DNA of 26,706 nt, from contig DITS01000039.1 in assembly GCA_002422205.1 (NCBI GenBank), positions 1-26,706 of the forward strand, in the 5' to 3' direction. Below, one piece after another: positions 19,164-26,706 of this stretch; the first letter of the stretch is position 1, and the number at the start of each line of letters is the position of its first letter. Below the pieces are notes generated by a model that saw nothing but the letters and a program-made list of their open reading frames with translations, ran no database searches and was not told where the DNA came from. This stretch comes from Alphaproteobacteria bacterium UBA6178 (GTDB taxonomy: Bacteria; Pseudomonadota; Alphaproteobacteria; Rickettsiales; UBA3002). Both the position numbers and the translations under genes were made by a program.

Positions 19164-22100
19164 TTAAACGCTGGCTATTGCCGGGTATCCACGGCCAACC
19201 ACCGCCGATAACTGATAGACCTTCACGCTCACGCTGCTTTGCGTCGAACCGAAATCCGTCACTTGGTTGGCCGCGCTGTAGGCGACCGTCGGGCTGGTGG
19301 CGGTCAGGGTTCGCTTGAGTGTCAGGCCGCTATAGATTTCCACCTCATAGCGTTCTGATTCCTCGCCCAGCGGGATGTCCACCCCGTCGCGCCATTCCGC
19401 ATCCACGCGGGAGCGACGCAACCAGCTGATGGTCAGGTTGGCAGAGCCATCGCGCACGCCGGTCACATGCGCCGGGGCGAACGGTTTCAGGTTCTTGCCG
19501 GTATAGGTGAAGGCAATCTCGTCGGTGTTACCCAGCGAGTTCCCAACGCTGACAGTTTTGTAATACAGTTCCCGCCCGATTAGGTTGTTAGCGATTGCGG
19601 TCGTATAAAGCGCCGGAGAAAGCAAAACGAAGCGGTCGCCGGGGTCATGTAACCCCATCGCCCATTCCGTACCCTGCCGCCCCCGCAAAAGCCGGGAAAG
19701 GCGGTATGTGTTCTCGCCGATCAGCACGGCATTCTGAAACTGCACCAGTTCCTCGCCGATTAGCGCCGCATTTGCGCCGTTGAAAACGGCCAATTCGCTG
19801 ACACTGGCAAGGCTGCCGGAACTTAGCAGCACTTCCACCTCGCTGAATTCATCCCACGTTGCGGACACGCCCGTTGCCAAGTCCGTGATGATGGCGCCGA
19901 AAGTTGCCGCCCCATCGAGGCCTGCCAGCACGCTAAAGGTGTTGCCGCCATCCTCGCCACCGTCATCGGAGCGATAAATCGCCGCGCCGTTCCAGTTCGG
20001 ACCATCCGCCGCCACGCCGATACGCAGCAGACCTTGGCTCTGCACTGTGTCCACGGGCAGCGGTGGCGCGTCGATGAATTGCACCAGCGTCCCCGGCACA
20101 AGCACGGGCGGCTGGATGTTGCTGCTGGTTTCACCGGGCGGCGTGTAGAAGTCATACGAGCTGATGTCTTCCGCCACCGCGCTCAGTTTCATCATGCCGT
20201 TGGCTTCCATATCGGTTTTGACGACACGCATTTCATGCGCCACGCCCGATACGTTCACCGTGATGATGTCCGTTGGCTCAATCCGCACATATTTCGGCGG
20301 GAGGCTCAGGGAAAAGCTGATGCGCTCCTTCCATGTGCCGTAAAGCGTAACATCGGCCACTTTCTTCGCCTGCGTCGCGCCCATCACAATCGGCAGGTTC
20401 ATGGTCACCTGATCGACCGCTTTCACCACCTGACGCTGGGAAGTCTGCGTCACCGGGTCGTAATTGAAAGGCCGGTCGATGTAGGTCACGTTTACGCGCT
20501 GCGGCAGCTCTAACTCCTGCGCGTAATTGATTTCCAGCACGCTTTGCGCGTCACCCTTGCCACCGGGGATTAAATCATCCTCCGGCACGTTCTTGATTGA
20601 GGCATTGCCACGCGGCACGCATTTCAGGATGCCATCGCTTTCCACCACATCGAAAAAGAACGCGGCTGTAAGTTGCTCAATAGCATTCCGCACCGTGATG
20701 GGCTGCTGGACGATATACCCCTCCAGCGTGGCAGTGAGGCGCGTCACATCATAATCCGAGGCTGTCAGGCCTGCGGCTTGGAACAGTTCCGCCACCACCG
20801 CACCCAGCGTCGATGCACCCAGCTTGCCGTTTACCCAATGCCCGGTCGCCCAAAGGATGGAATCCTGCCAGACGTTTTCAAGGTCAGGCCAGAACGAGAA
20901 CGGACGGGCATCCCACGTCCACACAAAGCGGCGCGGCACAAGGTTGGCGTTGCCGGTTTCCAGCCGACGGGCTTCCAGATAATCCAGCGTTGCATCGAGC
21001 GCCACGCGCTGTGCCTGAAAATCCACGCGGCCACGGCTGGCACGCGGGAAGAAGCTCTCGCTCGATGTCGGGTCGTAAAACACGTTCGGCTGGTTGGTGC
21101 AGCCATCCACGCTTGGGAAACCGAACTCGGTAAACCAGACGGGCTTCATTTTGGAAGTCCATCCGGTCGTTACAGCATTCGGATTGGTGTGGGTATTTTT
21201 CCACCAGTATTCGAGGTTTTTCCACGCATAGGCCGCATTGCCGCCATAGCTGGTCTGCCCAGTGCGTGCGACGGAATCGAGGAAGTAATAATCCCAGCCT
21301 TCGCCTTTCTCCCAATACTCGGCGATGATTTCTGGCGTGATCTGCACCTGCGGCAGGTCGGGCGTAATCGGGAAATAGCTATCAATCCCCACCACGTCGA
21401 TATTGGACGATGCCCATAACGGGTCGAGGTTAAACCACCCGCCACGGCTATGATATTCGCTCCAATCAGCGGCATAGGTGATGATGGTTCCCGGCATGGC
21501 GGCTTTCACACTGCCTGCTAGCGTCACCAGCTTAGAAACGGCGGGATAGCTTCCCGGCGAATCAGTAAAGCTGGTCATGCCGACCAGTTCCGAGCCGATA
21601 ACGAACGCATCCACATCGCCACTCAGCAAATTGGCATAGTGCATGATGAACGCATTGTAGCCGTTGGTTTTGGTGAACCAGTTATTTGCATCGGTGGCAT
21701 TGGCGGGAACGATACGACCGCGCCAAGGTTTCGGTTCCGGCGTGATGGTATCCACGAAAATCATGGGATAGAGCATCACGTTCAGGCCACGGGCTTTCAG
21801 CTCCGCGCATATCTGCACCACCGTATGGTCGGAAGGTGTGCCGCCATAAGTCGGTTTCCCATCGCCGAAATTCAGCACCACCGAAGCAGAAGCGCGGCTG
21901 ATACCGGCCACGCTCCAATCCTGCGGCAACACCTGCGTTGTGCCTTGAAACTCCACTTTGGGAATGATGGTGCAAGCCCCGGCATCAGTGCTGGTGGCGA
22001 ACCATGTGATAACCACCGCCACCCATTCGAGGTTCGGCAGGTTCTTTATCAGCTGGTCGATAGCCACCAATACATCGGCCTTGCCCTCGTAATTGTGCAT

Positions 22101-22922
22101 GTTGAGGGTTTTCTTTTCGCCGCTCGGCGTGAACGCCCCGCCGAAATAGGCGTAATAGCCATCCTGCTTGGTGGTGTTCTGCGTGCTATAGACGAACTCG
22201 CCAGCACCGGGAATTATCACGATGTCTTTAACTTTTTCCTCAACGCTGGGGCTGAATTTCAGCGTGCGGCGAATCTCAAACGTAAAATTAGGAATGCGGT
22301 TGCCGTATTCAGCCAGCGGAAAGTCCTCGATCACCACATAGGCGCGGCCACGATAGGCCGGAATGGTTCCCGCAGGCAGATACTTGGCGATGATGTCGTC
22401 CACATCCTGCGTTTCATCGCCGAAATGCACGTTGTATTTGCCTTGGGAGGCCGACAGAACGTCTTCCGTCAGCACCTTGCTATCCGCCCATACGCGGATG
22501 ACTTCATCAATCGGACCCTCGCAAATGGCAATCGCCAGCGTGACGAAATAATTGTAGGTGATCGTGGTCTGGCTCGTGGTGGTTTTTCCGCCGCCACCGC
22601 CGCCACCTTTACCGCCACCGCTGGAAGTCTGCGTGCTGGTGGTTTCGGTGCGAACTTCCTTGATGTCCGTTGACCAGATGACGTTTCCGGCCAGCCGCAT
22701 CGTTCCGAACACTTTGGGAATCATATTGCCGTAGGTGGAAACTTGCGCCCGGAGGTCAGCGAGGCGTGGTCCTTCTTGCGCTGGCAGCTGAACGCGCTGG
22801 GTTTTCGGGAAAAACATCCCCGCCGCCATGCCGCCGAGATTCGCGCCGAGGACAGCGCCGGACGGACCACCCAGCACAAAGCCGGTCACGCCGCCAACGA
22901 CAGGTAGGACTATATCAGCCAT
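19164..22922 (-). CDS. GTA-like tail-tip protein with TIM-barrel domain (gp15-like)
   Basis: 1252 residues. Like the last large tail gene of gene transfer agents, it begins with a hydrophobic Gly-rich segment (VGGVTGFVLGGPSGAVLGANLGGMAAGMFFP). A tail-hub-like domain with an unusual Gly tract (SSGGGKGGGGGGGK, about residues 102-115) follows. Next is a glycoside-hydrolase-like TIM barrel (motifs GSELVGMTSF, YAADWSEYHS, DVVGIDSYFP, WFTEFGFPSVDG), then a Phage-tail_3 type region (VRNAIEQLTAAFFFDVVESDGILKCVPRG) and a C-terminal domain with YRLSRLLRGRQGTEWAM. It caps the tail and probably contacts the host surface; enzymatic activity of the barrel is not established. It starts nine bases after the NlpC/P60 gene. 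Confidence 0.9.
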   Translation of the reverse strand: MADIVLPVVGGVTGFVLGGPSGAVLGANLGGMAAGMFFPKTQRVQLPAQEGPRLADLRAQVSTYGNMIPKVFGTMRLAGNVIWSTDIKEVRTETTSTQTSSGGGKGGGGGGGKTTTSQTTITYNYFVTLAIAICEGPIDEVIRVWADSKVLTEDVLSASQGKYNVHFGDETQDVDDIIAKYLPAGTIPAYRGRAYVVIEDFPLAEYGNRIPNFTFEIRRTLKFSPSVEEKVKDIVIIPGAGEFVYSTQNTTKQDGYYAYFGGAFTPSGEKKTLNMHNYEGKADVLVAIDQLIKNLPNLEWVAVVITWFATSTDAGACTIIPKVEFQGTTQVLPQDWSVAGISRASASVVLNFGDGKPTYGGTPSDHTVVQICAELKARGLNVMLYPMIFVDTITPEPKPWRGRIVPANATDANNWFTKTNGYNAFIMHYANLLSGDVDAFVIGSELVGMTSFTDSPGSYPAVSKLVTLAGSVKAAMPGTIITYAADWSEYHSRGGWFNLDPLWASSNIDVVGIDSYFPITPDLPQVQITPEIIAEYWEKGEGWDYYFLDSVARTGQTSYGGNAAYAWKNLEYWWKNTHTNPNAVTTGWTSKMKPVWFTEFGFPSVDGCTNQPNVFYDPTSSESFFPRASRGRVDFQAQRVALDATLDYLEARRLETGNANLVPRRFVWTWDARPFSFWPDLENVWQDSILWATGHWVNGKLGASTLGAVVAELFQAAGLTASDYDVTRLTATLEGYIVQQPITVRNAIEQLTAAFFFDVVESDGILKCVPRGNASIKNVPEDDLIPGGKGDAQSVLEINYAQELELPQRVNVTYIDRPFNYDPVTQTSQRQVVKAVDQVTMNLPIVMGATQAKKVADVTLYGTWKERISFSLSLPPKYVRIEPTDIITVNVSGVAHEMRVVKTDMEANGMMKLSAVAEDISSYDFYTPPGETSSNIQPPVLVPGTLVQFIDAPPLPVDTVQSQGLLRIGVAADGPNWNGAAIYRSDDGGEDGGNTFSVLAGLDGAATFGAIITDLATGVSATWDEFSEVEVLLSSGSLASVSELAVFNGANAALIGEELVQFQNAVLIGENTYRLSRLLRGRQGTEWAMGLHDPGDRFVLLSPALYTTAIANNLIGRELYYKTVSVGNSLGNTDEIAFTYTGKNLKPFAPAHVTGVRDGSANLTISWLRRSRVDAEWRDGVDIPLGEESERYEVEIYSGLTLKRTLTATSPTVAYSAANQVTDFGSTQSSVSVKVYQLSAVVGRGYPAIASV

Positions 22923-22931
22923 GAGGTTGCT

Positions 22932-23417
22932 CTATTTCAGGGATTGCAGTTGTTTGTTTTTGAAACGGTAGGCATGGGTCAGCATTCGCCGCCATGTGTC
23001 GGAAAGCGGCTGCTCAACCACCCGGCCAGCACTGGAATTGCAATGAATCAGGCCAAGACCGCCCGTCGGATAAATGGAAAGCAGCGCCACATGCTGTGGG
23101 TCTTTGAACGTGCGAAACAATAGCACGTCGCCTTCGGACATTTTATCGAGCGGTATGGGACGCAGGTATTTCTCGATGCAGCCCACCAGCCGCCCACGCT
23201 CCGGGTACATGGAATAATCGGTTTCATCCGCACGCGAGAGCGGATTCCCAGCGCCATCTTGCAAGCCCAGCTCATCGGCCACACCAACAATCAGGCCGAT
23301 GCAGTCCACACCGCCCGGACCCGCCGCCGATTTCTTAAGCCGCCCTTGATGGTGATACCGCGTGCCAAGCCATGTGCGTGCCTGCACGACGATTTGCGAT
23401 GATGAAACCCTAGCCAT
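22932..23417 (-). CDS. NlpC/P60-family tail peptidase (GTA gp14-like)
   Basis: 161 residues of the phage NlpC/P60 family (TIGR02219-like). The motif GGVDCIGL gives the nucleophile Cys39, QHVALLSIY the catalytic His109, and LIHCNSSAGRVVEQPL carries His125. The enzyme would cut peptide cross-links of peptidoglycan during DNA entry, sitting at the tail tip. It overlaps the DUF2163 gene by 8 bases and is followed closely by the TIM-barrel protein, the order seen in gene transfer agents. Confidence 0.9.
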   Translation of the reverse strand: MARVSSSQIVVQARTWLGTRYHHQGRLKKSAAGPGGVDCIGLIVGVADELGLQDGAGNPLSRADETDYSMYPERGRLVGCIEKYLRPIPLDKMSEGDVLLFRTFKDPQHVALLSIYPTGGLGLIHCNSSAGRVVEQPLSDTWRRMLTHAYRFKNKQLQSLK

Positions 23418-24273
23418 TGCGATTGCCTTTATCCATCGTGCCTGCGGTCATCAGCAGCTGATCGACCCCCGGCACGTCCGGCTCTCCCCGGAAATTAAGA
23501 ATGTTGCTGAACTTGGTGCGGCAGGTTTCGCGGGTTTTGTCGCACCCGGCGATTACCTTGGACCCATCACCGACTTGGATGGATTTCCCCATCGGCAGCG
23601 CCAGCACCAGCTGCCCGGAGGCGAATTCCTTCACCTCCATGCGCCGCCCGTCGTTATTGCCGCTCGTCCATTCGACTTCGCCGCCCGTGAAATACCCTGC
23701 CGCCTGCGTGAGCGCCGAGGAGGTGAAAGTCTGGTTACTGGTGACCGCCGTGACGGTCGTGGTGATGGTGAAGCCAGTGAGCGATTTCTTGCACCGTGCA
23801 TCCCCCAGCACGGCGCGGCAGGATGGTGAATACACTTCGCCGATGGTCTGGCTTAAGTGCTGAGTCAGGCCGCGTACCTCAGCAGTGAAAAGCTGTTGGT
23901 TGAGCGTCACTTCGCCCAGCCGCCCACGCTTCACCACCAGTTTTCCTTCGCTCAGGTCTTCATAATTGACCGTGAAAATCTCAATCTCGGCATAGTCATA
24001 CATCCCGGCCAGCAGGTCGGATTCTGTAATTTTGGAGGGGAATGTCTGGCCTTCGACCTCCAAATTATCCACGCTCATGTTGGATTTGCTCTCCACCGTG
24101 GTCGGTGTGAACCCAGCGATGGAATCGTAATCCAGCCCATCAACGGTCAATACCTGGTCGTGATCGGTAAAGCCCAATTCCTCGCCATCCAGCCGGATAA
24201 TCTTCCAGCAAGTGGCAAGCGTGGTCATGTCACTGGCGAAATGTGCCTCAAGCTGCGGTGAAATCACTCTCAT
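23410..24273 (-). CDS. DUF2163 tail hub protein (GTA gp13-like, BR0599 family)
   Basis: 287 residues. An N-terminal DUF2163 (LATCWKIIRLDGEELGFTDHDQVLTVDGLDYDSIAGFTPT) and a C-terminal BR0599-type domain are visible. Four conserved Cys are present: Cys152 and Cys161 (SCRAVLGDARC), Cys244 and Cys251 (GCDKTRETC), followed by KFSNILNFRGEPDVPG. In GTA and lambda gpL-like hub proteins, Cys of this kind hold an iron-sulfur cluster, so the same is likely here. It connects the tail tube to the tip. It overlaps both neighbours (8 and 4 bases). Confidence 0.9.
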   Translation of the reverse strand: MRVISPQLEAHFASDMTTLATCWKIIRLDGEELGFTDHDQVLTVDGLDYDSIAGFTPTTVESKSNMSVDNLEVEGQTFPSKITESDLLAGMYDYAEIEIFTVNYEDLSEGKLVVKRGRLGEVTLNQQLFTAEVRGLTQHLSQTIGEVYSPSCRAVLGDARCKKSLTGFTITTTVTAVTSNQTFTSSALTQAAGYFTGGEVEWTSGNNDGRRMEVKEFASGQLVLALPMGKSIQVGDGSKVIAGCDKTRETCRTKFSNILNFRGEPDVPGVDQLLMTAGTMDKGNRNG

Positions 24274-24851
24274 ACGCGCACCTCGATCAGCGGAATGTTG
24301 TTCCAGCTACCCGCATTGAAGCTATCCATCGAAAGCCCCAGCTCGTCCGTATCGAAGCGCACCGGCACATCGAATTCAAAATCCACCGTAAGCGTGCCAG
24401 TATGGGCGGTGGTGATAATGCCGGTGGCCGTATCCACGCTCCAGCCGCTTACTTGCAGGATGCTGTTTTTGTAGAGCTTCACCGTGCCAGCGACCGGCTT
24501 GCTGATAATGCGCTCCGACACCACTGCGCCGCTGACATACCGCTTCACCAGCTGGTATTCGTCATCGCCGAGGGATTGCAGTGGCTGGTTCACCGCCTTG
24601 AAGTCGCTCCAATCCTTGAAGCGGAATCCCACCGCCTTGCCACGCCGCGCACGGAAAAAGGCAATCAGCACCTGCCATTGCGTTTCGGTTTTAACGCCCG
24701 AGGCGGCATTATACCGCGCACGCGCTTGGCTCCATTTGCTGTTGCGCTGCTCATGCCCGGATACAGTGGTCACCACATCCGTCATAAACATCGGACCACC
24801 ATTCGCGCCGTAGCTGATGTCGGTGGGGAACTGGGTTTCTACGAAACTCAT
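24270..24851 (-). CDS. DUF2460 distal tail protein (GTA gp12-like)
   Basis: 193 residues, covering the whole DUF2460 (TIGR02217) family: FPTDISYGANGGPMFMTDVVTTVSGHEQRNSKWSQARARYNAASGVKT, FFRARRGKAVGFRFKDWSDFKA, and the ending WNNIPLIEVRV. Proteins of this family form the distal tail ring between tube and hub. The ATG lies in GGAGAAACCTATG and overlaps the tape-measure stop by 4 bases (ATGA); the stop overlaps the DUF2163 start in the same way, indicating tight translational coupling. Confidence 0.9.
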   Translation of the reverse strand: MSFVETQFPTDISYGANGGPMFMTDVVTTVSGHEQRNSKWSQARARYNAASGVKTETQWQVLIAFFRARRGKAVGFRFKDWSDFKAVNQPLQSLGDDEYQLVKRYVSGAVVSERIISKPVAGTVKLYKNSILQVSGWSVDTATGIITTAHTGTLTVDFEFDVPVRFDTDELGLSMDSFNAGSWNNIPLIEVRV

Positions 24852-26706
24852 AGGTTTCTCCTTGCTCGTTCGATTGAACGCGCCATGTCTGCCGCAATCT
24901 GGCTTTGGCTTTGCCGGAAGCTGCGAACATCGGGTGTTTGCACGTTCATGTTGACTGTGATGGGCGAACCGCCACCAAGTGCGCTGTTCGGCGTGATATT
25001 CAGCGGTGCATTCCCGGCGTATGCGAGTTCGGGACCGCGTTCGCCAACCACGCCAAATTGACCGGGTTTCAGCCTGCCGCCATCAGCGAAGAAGCCGCCG
25101 AAGAAATCGCCAATACCGCCAAGGATTCCACCCAAGCCACCACCGCCGCTGCTACCACCGCCACCGAAAATGCCTTTGATCGAGCCAAAAATATCCTCGA
25201 TGAAGCCACCTTTGCCGGTGATGCCGAGGTCATTCAGCGCCCATTTCAGCAGTGAGCGGTTCAGGTCGGAGAGCATCCCGGTAAAGAAATCGCCGAAGCT
25301 ATCGAAGCGGCCACTGATGGCATCCAGCGAGTCGGCAATCGTGCCTTCCATGCTTTCGCCAATCTTGTCGAATTCACCTTCAATCGTTTCGCCTGTCTTT
25401 TTCGTGGATTTATTCAAGCGTTCCGCTGCTTGTTCGGTCGCACGCCCGAAGGTTTCCTGATTGATGTAGCCTTTCTCCAACAGCTGGTTCAGCTGCGACA
25501 TTTCCTTATTGTAGTTCTCCAGCGGCGTGCGCGTTGCCTCAATGATGCGCTGCGCCTCCTGCTGGAGCTTATTGAAGGACTTCACTTCCTTGGCCGTTTC
25601 TTTGACCTTTTCCGGCTCTTTGGTTTCCTGAAACAGGCTATCGAGCGATTTGTTCTTGGCATTTCGCGCATCCACGATTTTCATGGCCGCATCTTGGATT
25701 TGCGCGTCAATGTCAGCGTTGAACTGTTTCGCTTCCGTCAGCGCCTTATCGAAGGCTTGGCTCATGACTTGGCCGAGGCCGGTTTCCAGCGCCTTGCGTG
25801 TATTCTCGAAGGAAATACCGCCCAACGGGTTTTCCACGAAGTTCTTTAAGTCCTGTCCCAGCGCCTCAAAGCGGTTTGAGATAGCGTCGCCGAATGCGGT
25901 AAACGCATCGCCCACGCCTTTGAATACGGCAATGAACAGGTTGCCGAACTTTATCACCTCCGCAATGAAAGCCTTAAAGCCTAGCCCGAACGGTTCGATG
26001 GAATCCGTAATCACCTGCGCCAGCCAGCGCACCTTATCGGCAATGAAAATCAGGATGTCAGTCAGGCCTGCATCGCCAATGGCTTTTACCAGCTTGGCGA
26101 AGGAATCACCCATGTTGGAGAGTGCCACATTGAGCGTGCCTGCTTGCTGATCCATCGCCCCGGCAAACTGCACATCGCCGATGGAACGCAAGTAACCTTC
26201 AATTTCCTTGGCATTTTTGCCGACGGTTGTGTTGACCCCTTGGAAGGTGAACGTCACCTGTTCGCCTTGCACGCGAGATCTAATGCCGAATTCCTTCAGG
26301 CGCTCGAATTCGCCCGTAGTCGCATCCGCCACCGCTTCAATCATCTGGTTGAGGGATTTCCCCATCGCCGTTGCGGTGTTGCCGTAAGACGTGAGGGCAT
26401 CCTCAGACGGAGTAAGCCCCAGCGCCTTCAGCTTGATGAAAGCATCGACGACTTCCTCCAACTGGAACGGAGTTTCCGCCGCGAACTTTTCAATGAAGCC
26501 AAAAGCTACACTGGCATTATCCGCCGAGCCAGTAACCGTTCGCAAGCTGGCTTCCAGTTTTTCAAACTTGGTGATGGTATCGGTGAACTGCTTGCCCACG
26601 AAAGCCGTGGCCATCAGCCCACCAATGCGGTTCAAGCCACCGCTAAGGCGCTTGAACCGCTTATCCATGTCATTCACGCCAGAATTAATCTGCGCGAACG
26701 TCTGCT
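24848..26706 (-). CDS. Tail tape measure protein, 5' end outside the window
   Basis: At least 619 residues. A GTG at 26677 could be read as a start, but the frame stays open upstream to the window edge (QTFAQINSGVNDMDKRF) and reads as helical coiled coil, so the true start is beyond 26706. The N-terminal TMP domain is clear (LEASLRTVTGSADNASVAFGFIEKFAAETPFQLEEVVDAFIKLKALGL). A long helical middle follows, then hydrophobic helices, a Gly-rich stretch (GGGGSSGGGGLGGILGGIGDFFGG) and the GTA-like ending ITVNMNVQTPDVRSFRQSQSQIAADMARSIERARRNL. It sets tail length. It is the first visible gene of the leftward tail operon. Confidence 0.9.
   Translation of the reverse strand, partial: QTFAQINSGVNDMDKRFKRLSGGLNRIGGLMATAFVGKQFTDTITKFEKLEASLRTVTGSADNASVAFGFIEKFAAETPFQLEEVVDAFIKLKALGLTPSEDALTSYGNTATAMGKSLNQMIEAVADATTGEFERLKEFGIRSRVQGEQVTFTFQGVNTTVGKNAKEIEGYLRSIGDVQFAGAMDQQAGTLNVALSNMGDSFAKLVKAIGDAGLTDILIFIADKVRWLAQVITDSIEPFGLGFKAFIAEVIKFGNLFIAVFKGVGDAFTAFGDAISNRFEALGQDLKNFVENPLGGISFENTRKALETGLGQVMSQAFDKALTEAKQFNADIDAQIQDAAMKIVDARNAKNKSLDSLFQETKEPEKVKETAKEVKSFNKLQQEAQRIIEATRTPLENYNKEMSQLNQLLEKGYINQETFGRATEQAAERLNKSTKKTGETIEGEFDKIGESMEGTIADSLDAISGRFDSFGDFFTGMLSDLNRSLLKWALNDLGITGKGGFIEDIFGSIKGIFGGGGSSGGGGLGGILGGIGDFFGGFFADGGRLKPGQFGVVGERGPELAYAGNAPLNITPNSALGGGSPITVNMNVQTPDVRSFRQSQSQIAADMARSIERARRNL

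Noticed and set aside
20673..22673. Plus-strand ORFs of 248 and 344 residues across the tail-tip gene
   Set aside because: They lie opposite the 1252-residue TIM-barrel tail gene, which has clear family motifs; these frames have biased composition and no domain.
24243..25849. Plus-strand ORFs of 272 and 139 residues opposite the distal tail and tape-measure genes
   Set aside because: Antisense shadows of well-supported phage genes, with no ribosome site or recognisable domain.
26675..26677. GTG as the true start of the tape measure gene
   Set aside because: The frame remains open with plausible helical sequence to the window edge and no ribosome site precedes the GTG, so the gene probably begins outside the window.

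Overview
The window looks like chromosomal or island DNA of an alphaproteobacterium. The strongest clue is the right-hand block, a siphophage tail module whose order and families match the Rhodobacter-type gene transfer agent (tape measure, DUF2460, DUF2163, NlpC/P60, TIM-barrel tail-tip protein). The left-hand block is a dense heavy-metal (copper plus divalent cation) resistance cluster. I cannot name the genus. No rRNA, tRNA, IS element or CRISPR array was seen.

Layout. 1-430: an incomplete leftward gene at the edge, then a gene-poor stretch with nested inverted repeats. 431-7192 (+): a small secreted Cys/His-rich protein, a CzcC-CzcB-CzcA RND efflux system of the divalent-metal type, and a short cation-diffusion-facilitator-like protein. 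7235-10788 (+): a second small Cys-rich secreted protein, a CopA/PcoA multicopper oxidase, a CopB/PcoB outer-membrane protein, and a cupredoxin fused to a CusF domain. 10851-15357 (+): a TRASH-like periplasmic protein, then a MerR-controlled operon. That operon holds a MerR regulator fused in frame to an outer-membrane-type protein, a periplasmic HMA (MerP-like) protein, a MerT-like membrane protein and a P1B-1 copper ATPase. 15354-16751 (-): a cytosolic Csp/DUF326 copper-storage protein and two DUF305 proteins. 16873-26706 (-): the late end of a prophage, read from tape measure to tail tip, a DUF2793 tail/fibre protein, a terminator, and a lysis cassette (XhlA-like protein, SleB-type hydrolase with a C-terminal membrane segment, overlapping Rz/Rz1-like spanins).

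How the genes fit together. Cytosolic Cu(I) would be exported by the ATPase, oxidised by the multicopper oxidase and bound by cupredoxin-CusF, CopB, DUF305 and HMA proteins. Excess would be stored by the Csp-like protein, and periplasmic or cytosolic divalent metals expelled by CzcCBA.

The most interesting signal is regulatory and occurs twice. Each of the two small secreted Cys-rich ORFs starts almost on top of its -10 box (apparently leaderless), ends with a proline pair a few codons before the stop, and has a stop-codon region perfectly complementary to the Shine-Dalgarno-like segment in front of the next gene (czcC or copA). The intervening RNA forms one or two hairpins. This is the architecture expected of a metal-sensing leader peptide that stalls the ribosome to unmask the downstream gene. 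It resembles what I recall of CruR in Bordetella and CutF in Rhodobacter, but here it is duplicated and one copy is placed on an RND operon. The second notable object is the MerR-outer-membrane-protein fusion.
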